NCBI GenBank assembly: GCA_964057225.1
Contig: CAXKVF010000076.1
Span: 310,001-374,000 of the forward strand
DNA length: 64,000 nucleotides
From: Auanema rhodensis
Taxonomy: Eukaryota > Nematoda > Chromadorea > Rhabditida > Rhabditidae
Reading direction: 5' to 3'
Below, one piece after another: positions 24,640 through 37,519 of this stretch; the first letter of the stretch is position 1, and each line of letters opens with the position of its first letter. Under the pieces are notes generated by a model. It was not told the origin of the DNA and did no database searches. It saw nothing but the letters and a program-made list of their open reading frames with translations. The position numbers were made by a program, and so were the translations under genes.

Positions 24640-26399
24640 TACATACCAAATGCACATCACGTGTACATTTAATTAGCATAAATTAAAGTTCATGTAAATT
24701 TCAAAGTCGTGGTTACCATGCACCAATATCAATAAAAATTCGTTTTTAGACTAATATGGACATGGGGAATCTAATTTTGAAAACCGCATCTCTTTATCTT
24801 TCACGTGAAGCGAGTTACATACCAAGTGCACATCACGTGTACATTTAATTAGCATAAATTAAAGTTCACGTAAATTTCAAAGTCATGGTTACCATGCACC
24901 AATATCAATAAAAATTTGTTTTTAGACTAATATGGACATGGGGAATCTAATTTTGAAAACCGCATCTCTTTATCTTTCACGTGAAGCGAGTTACATACCA
25001 AGTGCACATCACGTGTACATTTAATTAGCATAAATTAAAGTTCACGTAAATTTCAAAGTCATGGTTACCATGCACCAATATCAATAAAAATTTGTTTTTA
25101 GACTAATATGGACATGGGGAATCTAATTTTGAAAACCGCATCTCTTTATCTTTCACGTGAAGCGAGTTACATACCAAGTGCACATCACGTGTACATTTAA
25201 TTAGCATAAATTAAAGTTCACGTAAATTTCAAAGTCATGGTTACCATGCACCAATATCAATAAAAATTTGTTTTTAGACTAATATGGACATGGGGAATCT
25301 AATTTTGAAAACCGCATCTCTTCATCTTTCACGTGAAGCGAGTTACATACCAAGTGCACATCACGTGTACATTTAATTAGCATAAATTAAAGTTCACGTA
25401 AATTTCAAAGTCATGGTTACCATGCACCAATATCAATAAAAATTTGTTTTTAGACTAATATGGACATGGGGAATCTAATTTTGAAAACCGCATCTCTTTA
25501 TCTTTCACGTGAAGCGAGTTACATACCAAGTGCACATCACGTGTACATTTAATTAGCATAAATTAAAGTTCACGTAAATTTCAAAGTCATGGTTACCATG
25601 CACCAATATCAATAAAAATTTGTTTTTAGACTAATATGGACATGGGGAATCTAATTTTGAAAACCGCATCTCTTTATCTTTCACGTGAAGCGAGTTACAT
25701 ACCAAGTGCACATCACGTGTACATTTAATTAGCATAAATTAAAGTTCACGTAAATTTCAAAGTCATGGTTACCATGCACCAATATCAATAAAAATTTGTT
25801 TTTAGACTAATATGGACATGGGGAATCTAATTTTGAAAACCGCATCTCTTTATCTTTCACGTGAAGCGAGTTACATACCAAGTGCACATCACGTGTACAT
25901 TTAATTAGCATAAATTAAAGTTCACGTAAAATTCAAAGTCATGGTTACCATGAACCAATATCAATAAAAATTTGTTTTTAGACTAATATGGACATGGGGA
26001 ATCTAATTTTGAAAACCGCATCTCTTTATCTTTCACGTGAAGCGAGTTACATACCAAGTGCACATCACGTGTACATTTAATTAGCATAAATTAAAGTTCA
26101 CGTAAATTTCAAAGTCATGGTTACCATGCACCAATATCAATAAAAATTTGTTTTTAGACTAATATGGACATGAGGAATCTAATTTTGAAAACCGCATCTC
26201 TTTATCTTTCACGTGAAGCGAGTTACATACCAAGTGCACATCACGTGTACATTTAATTAGCATAAATTAAAGTTCACGTAAATTTCAAAGACATGGTTAC
26301 CATGCACCAATATCAATAAAAATTTGTTTTTAGACTAATATGGACATGAGGAATCTAATTTTGAAAACCGCATCTCTTTATCTTTCACTTGAAGCGAGT
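24640..26399. repeat. 10-unit block, later partner of 13376-14959
   Basis: It starts with A11/G70/C102, which also has catgtaaat near 24691. It ends with the two A126 units carrying gacatgg near 26291 and CACTTG near 26388. Compared with 13376-14959 it has one additional consensus-like monomer between the C156 unit and the A60 unit. An A11 unit follows again at 26400. Confidence 0.8.
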
Positions 26400-26927
26400 T
26401 ACATACCAAATGCACATCACGTGTACATTTAATTAGCATAAATTAAAGTTCACGTAAATTTCAAAGTCGTGGTTACCATGCACCAATATCAATAAAAATT
26501 CGTTTTTAGACTAATATGGACATGGGGAATCTAATTTTGAAAACCGCATCTCTTTATCTTTCACGTGAAGCAAGTTACATACCAAGTGCACATCACGTGT
26601 ACATTTAATTAGCATAAATTAAAGTTCACGTAAATTTCAAAGTCATGGTTACCATGCACCAATATCAATAAAAATTTGTTTTTAGACTAATATGGACATG
26701 GGGAATCTAATTTTGAAAACCGCATCTCTTTATCTTTCACGTGAAGCGAGTTACATACCAAGTGCACATCACGTGTACATTTAATTAGCATAAATTAAAG
26801 TTCACGTAAATTTCAAAGTCATGGTTACCATGCACCAATATCAATAAAAATTTGTTTTTAGACTAATATGGACATGGGGAATCTAATTTTGAAAACCGCA
26901 TCTCTTTATCTTTCACGTGAAGCGAGT

Positions 26928-28335
26928 TACATACCAAGTGCACATCACGTGTACATTTAATTAGCATAAATTAAAGTTCACGTAAATTTCAAAGTCATGG
27001 TTACCATGAAGCAATATCAATAAAAATTTGTTTTTAGACTAATATGGACATGGGGAATCTAATTTTGAAAACCGCATCTCTTTATCTTTCACGTGAAGCG
27101 AGTTACATACCAAGTGCACATCACGTGTACATTTAATTAGCATAAATTAAAGTTCACGTAAATTTCAAAGTCATGGTTACCATGAAGCAATATCAATAAA
27201 AATTTGTTTTTAGACTAATATGGACATGGGAAATCTAATTTTGAAAACCGCATCTCTTTATCTTTCACGTGAAGCGAGTTACATAACAAGTGCACATCAC
27301 GTGTACATTTAATTAGCATAAATTAAAGTTCACGTAAATTTCAAAGTCATGGTTACCATGCACCAATATCAATAAAAATTTGTTTTTAGACTAATATGGA
27401 CATGGGGAATCTAATTTTGAAAACCGCATCTCTTTATCTTTCACGTGAAGCGAGTTACATACCAAGTGCACATCACGTGTACATTTAATTAGCATAAATT
27501 AAAATTCACGTAAATTTCAAAATCATGGTTACCATGCACCAATATCAATAAAAATTTGTTTTTAGACTAATATGGACATGAGGAATCTAATTTTGGAAAC
27601 CGCATCTCTTTATCTTTCACGTGAAGCGAGTTACATACCAAGTGCACATCACGTGTACATTTAATTAGCATAAATTAAAGTTCACGTAAATTTCAAAGTC
27701 GTGGTTACCATGCACCAATATCAATAAAAATTCGTTTTTAGACTAATATGGACATGGGGAATCTAATTTTGAAAACCGCATCTCTTTATCTTTCACGTGA
27801 AGCGAGTTACATACCAAGTGCACATCACGTGTACATTTAATTAGCATAAATTAAAATTCACGTAAATTTCAAAATCATGGTTACCATGCACCAATATCAA
27901 TAAAAATTTGTTTTTAGACTAATATGGACATGAGGAATCTAATTTTGGAAACCGCATCTCTTTATCTTTCACGTGAAGCGAGTTACATACCAAGTGCACA
28001 TCACGTGTACATTTAATTAGCATAAATTAAAGTTCACGTAAATTTCAAAGTCGTGGTTACCATGCACCAATATCAATAAAAATTCGTTTTTAGACTAATA
28101 TGGACATGGGGAATCTAACTTTGAAAACCGCATCTCTTTATCTTTCACGTGAAGCGAGTTACATACCAAGTGCACATCACGTGTACATTTAATTAGCATA
28201 AATTAAAGTTCACGTAAATTTCAAAGTCATGGTTACCATGCACCAATATCAATAAAAATTTGTTTTTAGACTAATATGGACATGGGGAATCTAATTTTGA
28301 AAACCGCATCTCTTTATCTTTCACGTGAAGCGAGT
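26928..28335. repeat. 8-mer higher-order repeat, first 1408-bp copy
   Basis: Unit order: aagc; aagc with gggaaatc; cataacaag; A49 with aaaatcatgg, A126 and G141 (ttttggaaac); G70/C102; A49/A126/G141 again; G70/C102/C136; consensus-like. All markers recur 1408 bp later, for example gggaaatc at about 27228 and 28636, and aatcatgg at 27521 and 28929. Two near-identical A49 units lie 352 bp apart within each copy, which suggests an earlier dimer stage. Confidence 0.9.
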
Positions 28336-29743
28336 TACATACCAAGTGCACATCACGTGTACATTTAATTAGCATAAATTAAAGTTCACGTAAATTTCAA
28401 AGTCATGGTTACCATGAAGCAATATCAATAAAAATTTGTTTTTAGACTAATATGGACATGGGGAATCTAATTTTGAAAACCGCATCTCTTTATCTTTCAC
28501 GTGAAGCGAGTTACATACCAAGTGCACATCACGTGTACATTTAATTAGCATAAATTAAAGTTCACGTAAATTTCAAAGTCATGGTTACCATGAAGCAATA
28601 TCAATAAAAATTTGTTTTTAGACTAATATGGACATGGGAAATCTAATTTTGAAAACCGCATCTCTTTATCTTTCACGTGAAGCGAGTTACATAACAAGTG
28701 CACATCACGTGTACATTTAATTAGCATAAATTAAAGTTCACGTAAATTTCAAAGTCATGGTTACCATGCACCAATATCAATAAAAATTTGTTTTTAGACT
28801 AATATGGACATGGGGAATCTAATTTTGAAAACCGCATCTCTTTATCTTTCACGTGAAGCGAGTTACATACCAAGTGCACATCACGTGTACATTTAATTAG
28901 CATAAATTAAAATTCACGTAAATTTCAAAATCATGGTTACCATGCACCAATATCAATAAAAATTTGTTTTTAGACTAATATGGACATGAGGAATCTAATT
29001 TTGGAAACCGCATCTCTTTATCTTTCACGTGAAGCGAGTTACATACCAAGTGCACATCACGTGTACATTTAATTAGCATAAATTAAAGTTCACGTAAATT
29101 TCAAAGTCGTGGTTACCATGCACCAATATCAATAAAAATTCGTTTTTAGACTAATATGGACATGGGGAATCTAATTTTGAAAACCGCATCTCTTTATCTT
29201 TCACGTGAAGCGAGTTACATACCAAGTGCACATCACGTGTACATTTAATTAGCATAAATTAAAATTCACGTAAATTTCAAAATCATGGTTACCATGCACC
29301 AATATCAATAAAAATTTGTTTTTAGACTAATATGGACATGAGGAATCTAATTTTGGAAACCGCATCTCTTTATCTTTCACGTGAAGCGAGTTACATACCA
29401 AGTGCACATCACGTGTACATTTAATTAGCATAAATTAAAGTTCACGTAAATTTCAAAGTCGTGGTTACCATGCACCAATATCAATAAAAATTCGTTTTTA
29501 GACTAATATGGACATGGGGAATCTAACTTTGAAAACCGCATCTCTTTATCTTTCACGTGAAGCGAGTTACATACCAAGTGCACATCACGTGTACATTTAA
29601 TTAGCATAAATTAAAGTTCACGTAAATTTCAAAGTCATGGTTACCATGCACCAATATCAATAAAAATTTGTTTTTAGACTAATATGGACATGGGGAATCT
29701 AATTTTGAAAACCGCATCTCTTTATCTTTCACGTGAAGCGAGT
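28336..29743. repeat. 8-mer higher-order repeat, second 1408-bp copy
   Basis: All eight units show the same markers as 26928-28335, and I found no difference at the diagnostic sites. This makes the pair one of the youngest duplications in the window. A further cataacaag unit at 29920 may be the remnant of a third cycle. Confidence 0.9.
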
Positions 29744-31855
29744 TACATACCAAGTGCACATCACGTGTACATTTAATTAGCATAAATTAAAGTTCACGTA
29801 AATTTCAAAGTCATGGTTACCATGAACCAATATCAATAAAAATTTGTGTTTAGACTAATATGGACATGGGGAATCTAATTTTGAAAACCGCATCTCTTTA
29901 TCTTTCACGTGAAGCGAGTTACATAACAAGTGCACATCACGTGTACATTTAATTAGCATAAATTAAAGTTCACGTAAATTTCAAAGTCATGGTTACCATG
30001 CACCAATATCAATAAAAATTTGTTTTTAGACTAATATGGACATGGGGAATCTAATTTTGAAAACCGCATCTCTTTATCTTTCACGTGAAGCGAGTTACAT
30101 ACCAAGTGCACATCACGTGTACATTTAATTAGCATAAATTAAAGTTCACGTAAATTTCAAAGTCATGGTTACCATGCACCAATATCAATAAAAATTTGTT
30201 TTTAGACTAATATGGACATGGGGAATCTAATTTTGAAAACCGCATCTCTTCATCTTTCACGTGAAGCGAGTTACATACCAAGTACACATCAAGTGTACAT
30301 TTAATTAGCATAAATTAAAGTTCACGTAAATTTCAAAGTCATGGTTACCATGCACCAATATCAATAAAAATTTGTTTTTAGACTAATATGGACATGGGGA
30401 ATCTAATTTTGAAAACCGCATCTCTTTATCTTTCACGTGAAGCGAGTTACATACCAAGTGCACATCACGTGTACATTTAATTAGCATAAATTAAAGTTCA
30501 CGTAAATTTCAAAGTCATGGTTACCATGCACCAATATCAATAAAAATTTGTTTTTGGACTAATATGGACATGAGGAATCTAATTTTGAAAACCGCATCTC
30601 TTTATCTTTCACGTGAAGCGAGTTACATACCAAGTGCACATCACGTGTACATTTAATTAGCATAAATTAAAGTTCACGTAAATTTCAAAGTCATGGTTAC
30701 CATGCACCAATATCAATAAAAATTTGTTTTTAGACTAATATGGACATGGGGAATCTAATTTTGAAAACCGCATCTCTTCATCTTTCACGTGAAGCGAGTT
30801 ACATACCAAGTGCACATCACGTGTACATTTAATTAGCATAAATTAAAGTTCACGTAAATTTCAAAGTCATGGTTACCATGCACCAATATCAATAAAAATT
30901 TGTTTTTAGACTAATATGGACATGGGGAATCTAATTTTGAAAACCGCATCTCTTTATCTTTCACGTGAAGCGAGTTACATACCAAGTGCACATCACGTGT
31001 ACATTTAATTAGCATAAATTAAAGTTCACGTAAATTTCAAAGTCATGGTTACCATGAACCAATATCAATAAAAAATTGTTTTTAGACTAATATGGACATG
31101 GGGAATCTAATTTTAAAAACCGCATCTCTTCATCTTTCACGTGAAGCGAGTTACATACCAAGTGCACATCACGTGTACATTTAATTAGCATAAATTAAAG
31201 TTCACGTAAATTTCAAAGTCATGGTTACCATGCACCAATATCAATAAAAATTTGTTTTTAGACTAATATGGACATGGGGAATCTAATTTTGAAAACCGCA
31301 TCTCTTTATCTTTCACGTGAAGCGAGTTACATACCAAGTGCACATCACGTGTACATTTAATTAGCATAAATTAAAGTTCACGTAAATTTCAAAGTCATGG
31401 TTACCATGCACCAATATCAATAAAAATTTGTTTTTAGACTAATATGGACATGGGGAATCTAATTTTGAAAACCGCATCTCTTCATCTTTCACGTGAAGCG
31501 AGTTACATACCAAGTGCACATCAAGTGTACATTTAATTAGCATAAATTAAAGTTCACGTAAATTTCAAAGTCATGGTTACCATGCACCAATATCAATAAA
31601 AATTTGTTTTTAGACTAATATGGACATGAGGAATCTAATTTTGAAAACCGCATCTCTTTATCTTTCACGTGAAGCGAGTTACATACCAAGTGCACATCAC
31701 GTGTACATTTAATTAGCATAAATTAAAGTTCACGTAAATTTCAAAGTCATGGTTACCATGAACCAATATCAATAAAAATTTGTTTTTAGACTAATATGGA
31801 CATGGGGAATCTAATTTTGAAAACCGCATCTCTTTATCTTTCACGTGAAGCGAGT
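29744..31855. repeat. 12-unit segment, left partner of 33120-35407
   Basis: Markers in order: aacc with tttgtgttt near 29845; cataacaag; C156; agtacac (A13) with A21 near 30282; A126 with ttttttgga near 30551; C156; consensus-like; aacc/A140/C156 near 31114; consensus-like; C156; A21/A126; aacc. Corresponding units recur from 33120. The offset is 3376 bp (19 monomers plus the 32-bp insertion) on the left side and 3552 bp (20 monomers plus 32) on the right. Confidence 0.78.
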
Positions 31856-33119
31856 TACATACCAAGTGCACATCACGTGTACATTTAATTAGCATAAATT
31901 AAAGTTCACGTAAATTTCAAAGTCATGGTTACCATGCACCAATATCAATAAAAATTTGTTTTTAGACTAATATGGACATGGGGAATCTAATTTTGAAAAC
32001 CGCATCTCTTTATCTTTCACGTGAAGCGAGTTACATACCAAGTGCACATCACGTGTACATTTAATTAGCATAAATTAAAGTTCACGTAAATTTCAAAGTC
32101 ATGGTTACCATGCACCAATATCAATAAAAATTTGTTTTTAGACTAATATGGACATGGGGAATCTAATTTTGAAAACCGCATCTCTTTATCTTTCACGTGA
32201 AGCGAGTTACATACCAAGTGCACATCACGTGTACATTTAATTAGCATAAATTAAAGTTCACGTAAATTTCAAAGTCATGGTTACCATGCACCAATATCAA
32301 TAAAAATTTGTTTTTAGACTAATATGGACATGGGGAATCTATTTTGATTTTAGTTTAGTTTATTTTTTGGTTTATTTTGAAAACCGCATCTCTTTATCTT
32401 TCACGTGAAGCGAGTTACATACCAAGTGCACATCACGTGTACATTTAATTAGCATAAATTAAAGTTCACGTAAATTTCAAAGTCATGGTTACCATGCACC
32501 AATATCAATAAAAATTTGTTTTTAGACTAATATGGACATGGGGAATCTAATTTTGAAAACCGCATCTCTTTATCTTTCACGTGAAGCGAGTTACATACCA
32601 AGTGCTCATCACTTGTACATTTAATTAGCATAAATTAAAGTTCACGTAAATTTCAAAGTCATGGTTACCATGAACCAATATCAATAAAAATTTGTTTTTA
32701 GACTAATATGGACATGAGGAATCTAATTTTGAAAACCGCATCTCTTTATCTTTCACGTGAAGCGAGTTACATACCAAGTGCACATCACGTGTACATTTAA
32801 TTAGCATAAATTAAAGTTCACGTAAATTTCAAAGTCATGGTTACCATGCACCAATATCAATAAAAATTTGTTTTTAGACTAATATGGACATGAGGAATCT
32901 AATTTTGAAAACCGCATCTCTTTATCTTTCACGTGAAGCGAGTTACATACCAAGTGCACATCACGTGTACATTTAATTAGCATAAATTAAAGTTCACGTA
33001 AATTTCAAAGTCATGGTTACCATGCACCAATATCAATAAAAATTTGTTTTTAGACTAATATGGACATGGGGAATCTAATTTTGAAAACCGCATCTCTTTA
33101 TCTTTCACGTGAAGCGAGT
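31856..33119. repeat. Consensus-like monomers between two duplicate segments
   Basis: The stretch holds three consensus-like units (31856, 32032 and the interrupted one at 32208), another at 32416, a unit with tgctcatcacttg at 32592, an A126 unit and a final consensus-like unit. The tgctcatcacttg form returns near 35598, showing further exchange to the right. The only foreign sequence of the window is inside the monomer that starts at 32208. Confidence 0.8.
32341..32373. other. 32-bp T-rich insertion inside one monomer
   Basis: In the monomer starting at 32208 the sequence ggggaatct is followed by 33 bases of T-rich DNA in place of one A before the monomer resumes with attttgaaaacc, making the unit 208 bp. 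The inserted stretch begins with attttg, which is also the sequence at its right edge (32374-32379), and contains tttagtttagttta, a short imperfect TTTAG repeat. The register of monomer starts is +32 from here on. It occurs once only. A 6-bp direct repeat at both ends is compatible with repair filler or slippage. It is too short and featureless to name as a mobile element. Confidence 0.93.
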
Positions 33120-35407
33120 TACATACCAAGTGCACATCACGTGTACATTTAATTAGCATAAATTAAAGTTCACGTAAATTTCAAAGTCATGGTTACCATG
33201 AACCAATATCAATAAAAATTTGTGTTTAGACTAATATGGACATGGGGAATCTAATTTTGAAAACCGCATCTCTTTATCTTTCACGTGAAGCGAGTTACAT
33301 ACCAAGTGCACATCACGTGTACATTTAATTAGCATAAATTAAAGTTCACGTAAATTTCAAAGTCATGGTTACCATGCACCAATATCAATAAAAATTTGTT
33401 TTTAGACTAATATGGACATGGGGAATCTAATTTTGAAAACCGCATCTCTTTATCTTTCACGTGAAGCGAGTTACATACCAAGTGCACATCACGTGTACAT
33501 TTAATTAGCATAAATTAAAGTTCACGTAAATTTCAAAGTCATGGTTACCATGCACCAATATCAATAAAAATTTGTTTTTAGACTAATATGGACATGGGGA
33601 ATCTAATTTTGAAAACCGCATCTCTTCATCTTTCACGTTAAGCGAGTTACATACCAAGTACACATCAAGTGTACATTTAATTAGCATAAATTAAAGTTCA
33701 CGTAAATTTCAAAGTCATGGTTACCATGCACCAATATCAATAAAAATTTGTTTTTAGACTAATATGGACATGGGGAATCTAATTTTGAAAACCGCATCTC
33801 TTTATCTTTCACGTGAAGCGAGTTACATACCAAGTGCACATCACGTGTACATTTAATTAGCATAAATTAAAGTTCACGTAAATTTCAAAGTCATGGTTAC
33901 CATGCACCAATATCAATAAAAATTTGTTTTTAGACTAATATGGACATGAGGAATCTAATTTTGAAAACCGCATCTCTTTATCTTTCACGTGAAGCGAGTT
34001 ACATACCAAGTGCACATCACGTGTACATTTAATTAGCATAAATTAAAGTTCACGTAAATTTCAAAGTCATGGTTACCATGCACCAATATCAATAAAAATT
34101 TGTTTTTAGACTAATATGGACATGGGGAATCTAATTTTGAAAACCGCATCTCTTCATCTTTCACGTGAAGCGAGTTACATACCAAGTACACATCAAGTGT
34201 ACATTTAATTAGCATAAATTAAAGTTCACGTGAATTTCAAAGTCATGGTTACCATGCACCAATATCAATAAAAATTTGTTTTTAGACTAATATGGACATG
34301 GGGAATCTAATTTTGAAAACCGCATCTCTTTATCTTTCACGTGAAGCGAGTTACATACCAAGTGCACATCACGTGTACATTTAATTAGCATAAATTAAAG
34401 TTCACGTAAATTTCAAAGTCATGGTTACCATGCACCAATATCAATAAAAATTTGTTTTTAGACTAATATGGACATGGGGAATCTAATTTTGAAAACCGCA
34501 TCTCTTTATCTTTCACGTGAAGCGAGTTACATACCAAGTGCACATCACGTGTACATTTAATTAGCATAAATTAAAGTTCACGTAAATTTCAAAGTCATGG
34601 TTACCATGAACCAATATCAATAAAAATTTGTTTTTAGACTAATATGGACATGGGGAATCTAATTTTGAAAACCGCATCTCTTCATCTTTCACGTGAAGCG
34701 AGTTACATACCAAGTGCACATCACGTGTACATTTAATTAGCATAAATTAAAGTTCACGTAAATTTCAAAGTCATGGTTACCATGCACCAATATCAATAAA
34801 AATTTGTTTTTAGACTAATATGGACATGGGGAATCTAATTTTGAAAACCGCATCTCTTTATCTTTCACGTGAAGCGAGTTACATACCAAGTGCACATCAC
34901 GTGTACATTTAATTAGCATAAATTAAAGTTCACGTAAATTTCAAAGTCATGGTTACCATGCACCAATATCAATAAAAATTTGTTTTTAGACTAATATGGA
35001 CATGGGGAATCTAATTTTGAAAACCGCATCTCTTCATCTTTCACGTGAAGCGAGTTACATACCAAGTGCACATCAAGTGTACATTTAATTAGCATAAATT
35101 AAAGTTCACGTAAATTTCAAAGTCATGGTTACCATGCACCAATATCAATAAAAATTTGTTTTTAGACTAATATGGACATGAGGAATCTAATTTTGAAAAC
35201 CGCATCTCTTTATCTTTCACGTGAAGCGAGTTACATACCAAGTGCACATCACGTGTACATTTAATTAGCATAAATTAAAGTTCACGTAAATTTCAAAGTC
35301 ATGGTTACCATGAACCAATATCAATAAAAATTTGTTTTTAGACTAATATGGACATGGGGAATCTAATTTTGAAAACCGCATCTCTTTATTTTTCACGTGA
35401 AGCGAGT
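33120..35407. repeat. 13-unit segment, right partner of 29744-31855
   Basis: It repeats the tttgtgttt unit (near 33221), C156, A13/A21 (near 33656), A126 and C156 units, then has an extra A13/A21 unit near 34184, and continues with aacc/C156, consensus-like, C156, A21/A126 and aacc units. The added monomer explains the switch of offset from 19 to 20 units. Its last three units overlap the next duplicated segment. Confidence 0.75.
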
Positions 35408-37519
35408 TACATACCAAGTGCACATCACGTGTACATTTAATTAGCATAAATTAAAGTTCACGTAAATTTCAAAGTCATGGTTACCATGCACCAATATCAA
35501 TAAAAATTTGTTTTTAGACTAATATGGACATGGGGAATCTAATTTTGGAAACCGCATCTCTTTATCTTTCACGTGAAGCGAGTTACATACCAAGTGCTCA
35601 TCACTTGTACATTTAATTAGCATAAATTAAAGTTCACGTAAATTTCAAAGTCATGGTTACCATGCACCAATATCAATAAAAATTTGTTTTTAGACTAATA
35701 TGGACATGGGGAATCTAATTTTGAAAACCGCATCTCTTCATCTTTCACGTGAAGCGAGTTACATACCAAGTGCACATCAAGTGTACATTTAATTAGCATA
35801 AATTAAAGTTCACGTAAATTTCAAAGTCATGGTTACCATGCACCAATATCAATAAAAATTTGTTTTTAGACTAATATGGACAAGAGGAATCTAATTTTGG
35901 AAACCGCATCTCTTTATCTTTCACGTGAAGCGAGTTACATACCAAGTGCACATCACGTGTACATTTAATTAGCATAAATTAAAGTTCACGTAAATTTCAA
36001 AGTCGTGGTTACCATGCACCAATATCAATAAAAATTCGTTTTTAGACTAACATGGACATGAGGAATCTAATTTTGGAAACCGCATCTCTTTATCTTTCAC
36101 GTGAAGCGAGTTACATACCAAGTGCACATCACGTGTACATTTAATAAGCATAAATTAAAGTTCACGTAAATTTCAAAGTCGTGGTTACCATGCACCAATA
36201 TCAATAAAAATTCGTTTTTAGACTAATATGGACATGGGGAATCTAATTTTGAAAACCGCATCTCTTTATCTTTCACGTGAAGCGAGTTACATACCAAGTG
36301 CACATCACGTGTACATTTAATTAGCATAAATTAAAGTTCACGTAAATTTCAAAGTCATGGTTACCATGCACCAATATCAATAAAAATTTGTTTTTAGACT
36401 AATATGGACATGGGGAATCTAATTTTGAAAACCGCATCTCTTTATCTTTCACGTGAAGCGAGTTACATACCAAGTGCACATCACGTGTACATTTAATTAG
36501 CATAAATTAAAGTTCACGTAAATTTCAAAGTCGTGGTTACCATGCACCAATATCAATAAAAATTCGTTTTTAGACTAATATGGACATGGGGAATCTAACT
36601 TTGAAAACCGCATCTCTTTATCTTTCACGTGAAGCGAGTTACATACCAAGTGCACATCACGTGTACATTTAATTAGCATAAATTAAAGTTCACGTAAATT
36701 TCAAAGTCATGGTTACCATGCACCAATATCAATAAAAATTTGTTTTTAGACTAATATGGACATGGGGAATCTAATTTTGAAAACCGCATTTCTTTATCTT
36801 TCACGTGAAGCGAGTTACATACCAAGTGCACATCACGTGTACATTTAATTAGCATAAATTAAAGTTCACGTAAATTTCAAAGTCATGGTTACCATGCACC
36901 AATATCAATAAAAATTTGTTTTTAGACTAATATGGACATGGGGAATCTAATTTTGAAAACCGCATCTCTTCATCTTTCACGTGAAGCGAGTTACATACCA
37001 AGTGCACATCAAGTGTACATTTAATTAGCATAAATTAAAGTTCACGTAAATTTCAAAGTCATGGTTACCATGCACCAATATCAATAAAAATTTGTTTTTA
37101 GACTAATATGGACAAGAGGAATCTAATTTTGGAAACCGCATCTCTTTATCTTTCACGTGAAGCGAGTTACATACCAAGTGCACATCAAGTGTACATTTAA
37201 TTAGCATAAATTAAAGTTCACGTAAATTTCAAAGTCATGGTTACCATGCACCAATATCAATAAAAATTTGTTTTTAGACTAATATGGACAAGAGGAATCT
37301 AATTTTGAAAACCGCATCTCTTTATCTTTCACGTGAAGCGAGTTACATACCAAGTGCACATCACGTGTACATTTAATTAGCATAAATTAAAGTTCACGTA
37401 AATTTCAAAGTCATGGTTACCATGCACCAATATCAATAAAAATTTGTTTTCAGACTAATATGGACATGGGGAATCTAATTTTGAAAACCGCATCTCTTTA
37501 TCTTTCACGTGAAGCGAGT
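34880..37519. repeat. 15-unit higher-order repeat, first copy
   Basis: Markers: C156; A21/A126; aacc with ttatttttcacg near 35388; G141; tgctcatcacttg; A21 with gacaagagg and G141; G70/C102/A126/G141; aataagca with G70/C102 near 36143; consensus-like; G70/C102/C136; catttcttt; C156; two A21/gacaagagg units; and ttttcagac near 37449. The first four units recur exactly 2640 bp later (ttatttttc at 35387 and 38027). Confidence 0.78.

Noticed and set aside
32341-32373. Telomere-like tract or transposon footprint in the insertion
   Set aside because: The TTTAG-like run has barely two copies and lacks the G-runs of TTTAGGG or TTAGG telomeres. There are no inverted terminal repeats, and the only flanking duplication is the short attttg.
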